In this document: positions 63,857 to 64,000 of the stretch, piece after piece | Numbering within the stretch: position 1 is the stretch's first letter | Layout of the letters: each line of letters begins with the position of its first letter | Assembly: GCF_000702625.1 (NCBI RefSeq) | Contig: NZ_JNIS01000001.1 | Coordinates: 1,715,001-1,779,000, forward strand | DNA length: 64,000 nucleotides | DNA from: Exiguobacterium oxidotolerans JCM 12280 | GTDB lineage: Bacteria; Bacillota; Bacilli; Exiguobacteriales; Exiguobacteriaceae | Reading direction: 5' to 3' | Made by a program: the position numbers and the translations under genes | Notes under the pieces: model-generated | What the model was told of the DNA's origin: nothing | Databases searched by the model: none | What the model saw: only the letters and a program-made list of their open reading frames with translations

Positions 63857-64000
63857 TTAAAAGTGCGTTAACTTTTCGCGGGCAGGTGTCCGTTTTTTTA
63901 GTGGTGGAATCATCGCAGGCCAACCGAGTTGGATGACACCGGCGACACGTTCTTCATCATGGGCACCGACGAGTGTCGCATATTCGTCTGTAAACCAATG
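63857..64000 (-). CDS. Nitroreductase-family protein, C-terminal fragment
   Basis: The last 47 residues of a gene that continues beyond the right edge. The segment VAGVIQLGWPAMIPPLKKRTP and the end REKLTHF match the C-terminal tail of nitroreductase-family FMN proteins, where a Gly-x-Pro-Ala-x-x-Pro-P motif follows the last strand. The stop is TAA at 63859-63857. The flavin-binding region is outside the window, so the assignment is tentative. Confidence 0.65.
   Translation of the reverse strand, partial: HWFTDEYATLVGAHDEERVAGVIQLGWPAMIPPLKKRTPAREKLTHF

Overview
The window reads as chromosomal DNA of a low-to-medium GC Gram-positive bacterium of the Bacillales. Gene order (arginase, sigW-rsiW, cdaA-cdaR-glmM, glmS ribozyme-glmS), a tarI-tarJ teichoic acid pair, sigma-W, sigma-B-like and sigma-D-like promoter motifs and frequent GTG/TTG starts all fit. 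The protein style points to Exiguobacterium; that genus call is inference from recognition and was not tested by alignment.

Layout. 1-3414: the 3' nine tenths of a 23S rRNA, a 5S rRNA and seven tRNAs (Asn, Glu, Thr, Tyr, Lys, Gly, Ala), all on +. 3586-12351: rocF, the sigma-W/anti-sigma pair with a perfect autoregulatory promoter, the c-di-AMP synthase operon cdaA-cdaR-glmM, three 196-bp tandem repeats, then a glmS ribozyme and glmS. 12361-28650: small accessory and housekeeping genes: a membrane-anchored coiled-coil protein, SDR, isochorismatase-like hydrolase, APH-like kinase, renalase-like flavoprotein, PPK2 behind a sigma-B-like promoter, PhnA-like protein, two DUF606 transporters around a Crp/Fnr regulator, HAD phosphatase, acetyltransferases, a second ECF sigma with a DUF4179 partner, paired lipoproteins, a DUF697 GTPase and a peroxiredoxin-like protein. 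28793-40691: a surface-glycan locus with GDP-mannose supply (manA, manC), three glycosyltransferases, a flippase-like protein, a 1483-residue GT-C-like membrane protein and two degenerate response-regulator receiver domains, one fused to a glycosyltransferase. 40828-49817: a chemoreceptor, a YpfJ-type metalloprotease, an IS1182-like remnant, an Rrf2 regulator with an NTF2-like protein, cydDC under a Rex/Fnr-like operator, and an alpha/beta hydrolase. 50076-54980: the kynurenine operon (kynU, permease, kynA, kynB) divergent from a TetR regulator, with an operator palindrome carrying TTGACA on both strands. 55034-58568: DUF4385 protein, small membrane protein, MFS efflux pump and acyltransferase. 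58565-63609: wall teichoic acid genes (TagF-like, tarI, tarJ, TagB-like). The right edge cuts a nitroreductase-like gene.

How the parts connect. Cell-envelope biology dominates: the sigma-W stress response, c-di-AMP control, glucosamine-6-phosphate supply for peptidoglycan, a mannose-based surface glycan and teichoic acid. Intergenic regions carry at least two families of long imperfect-palindrome repeats. The least familiar feature is the glycan locus with receiver-like domains; the clearest small anomalies are a 60-codon membrane-protein ORF split by one in-frame TGA and a RsiW homologue without its zinc-binding cysteines.
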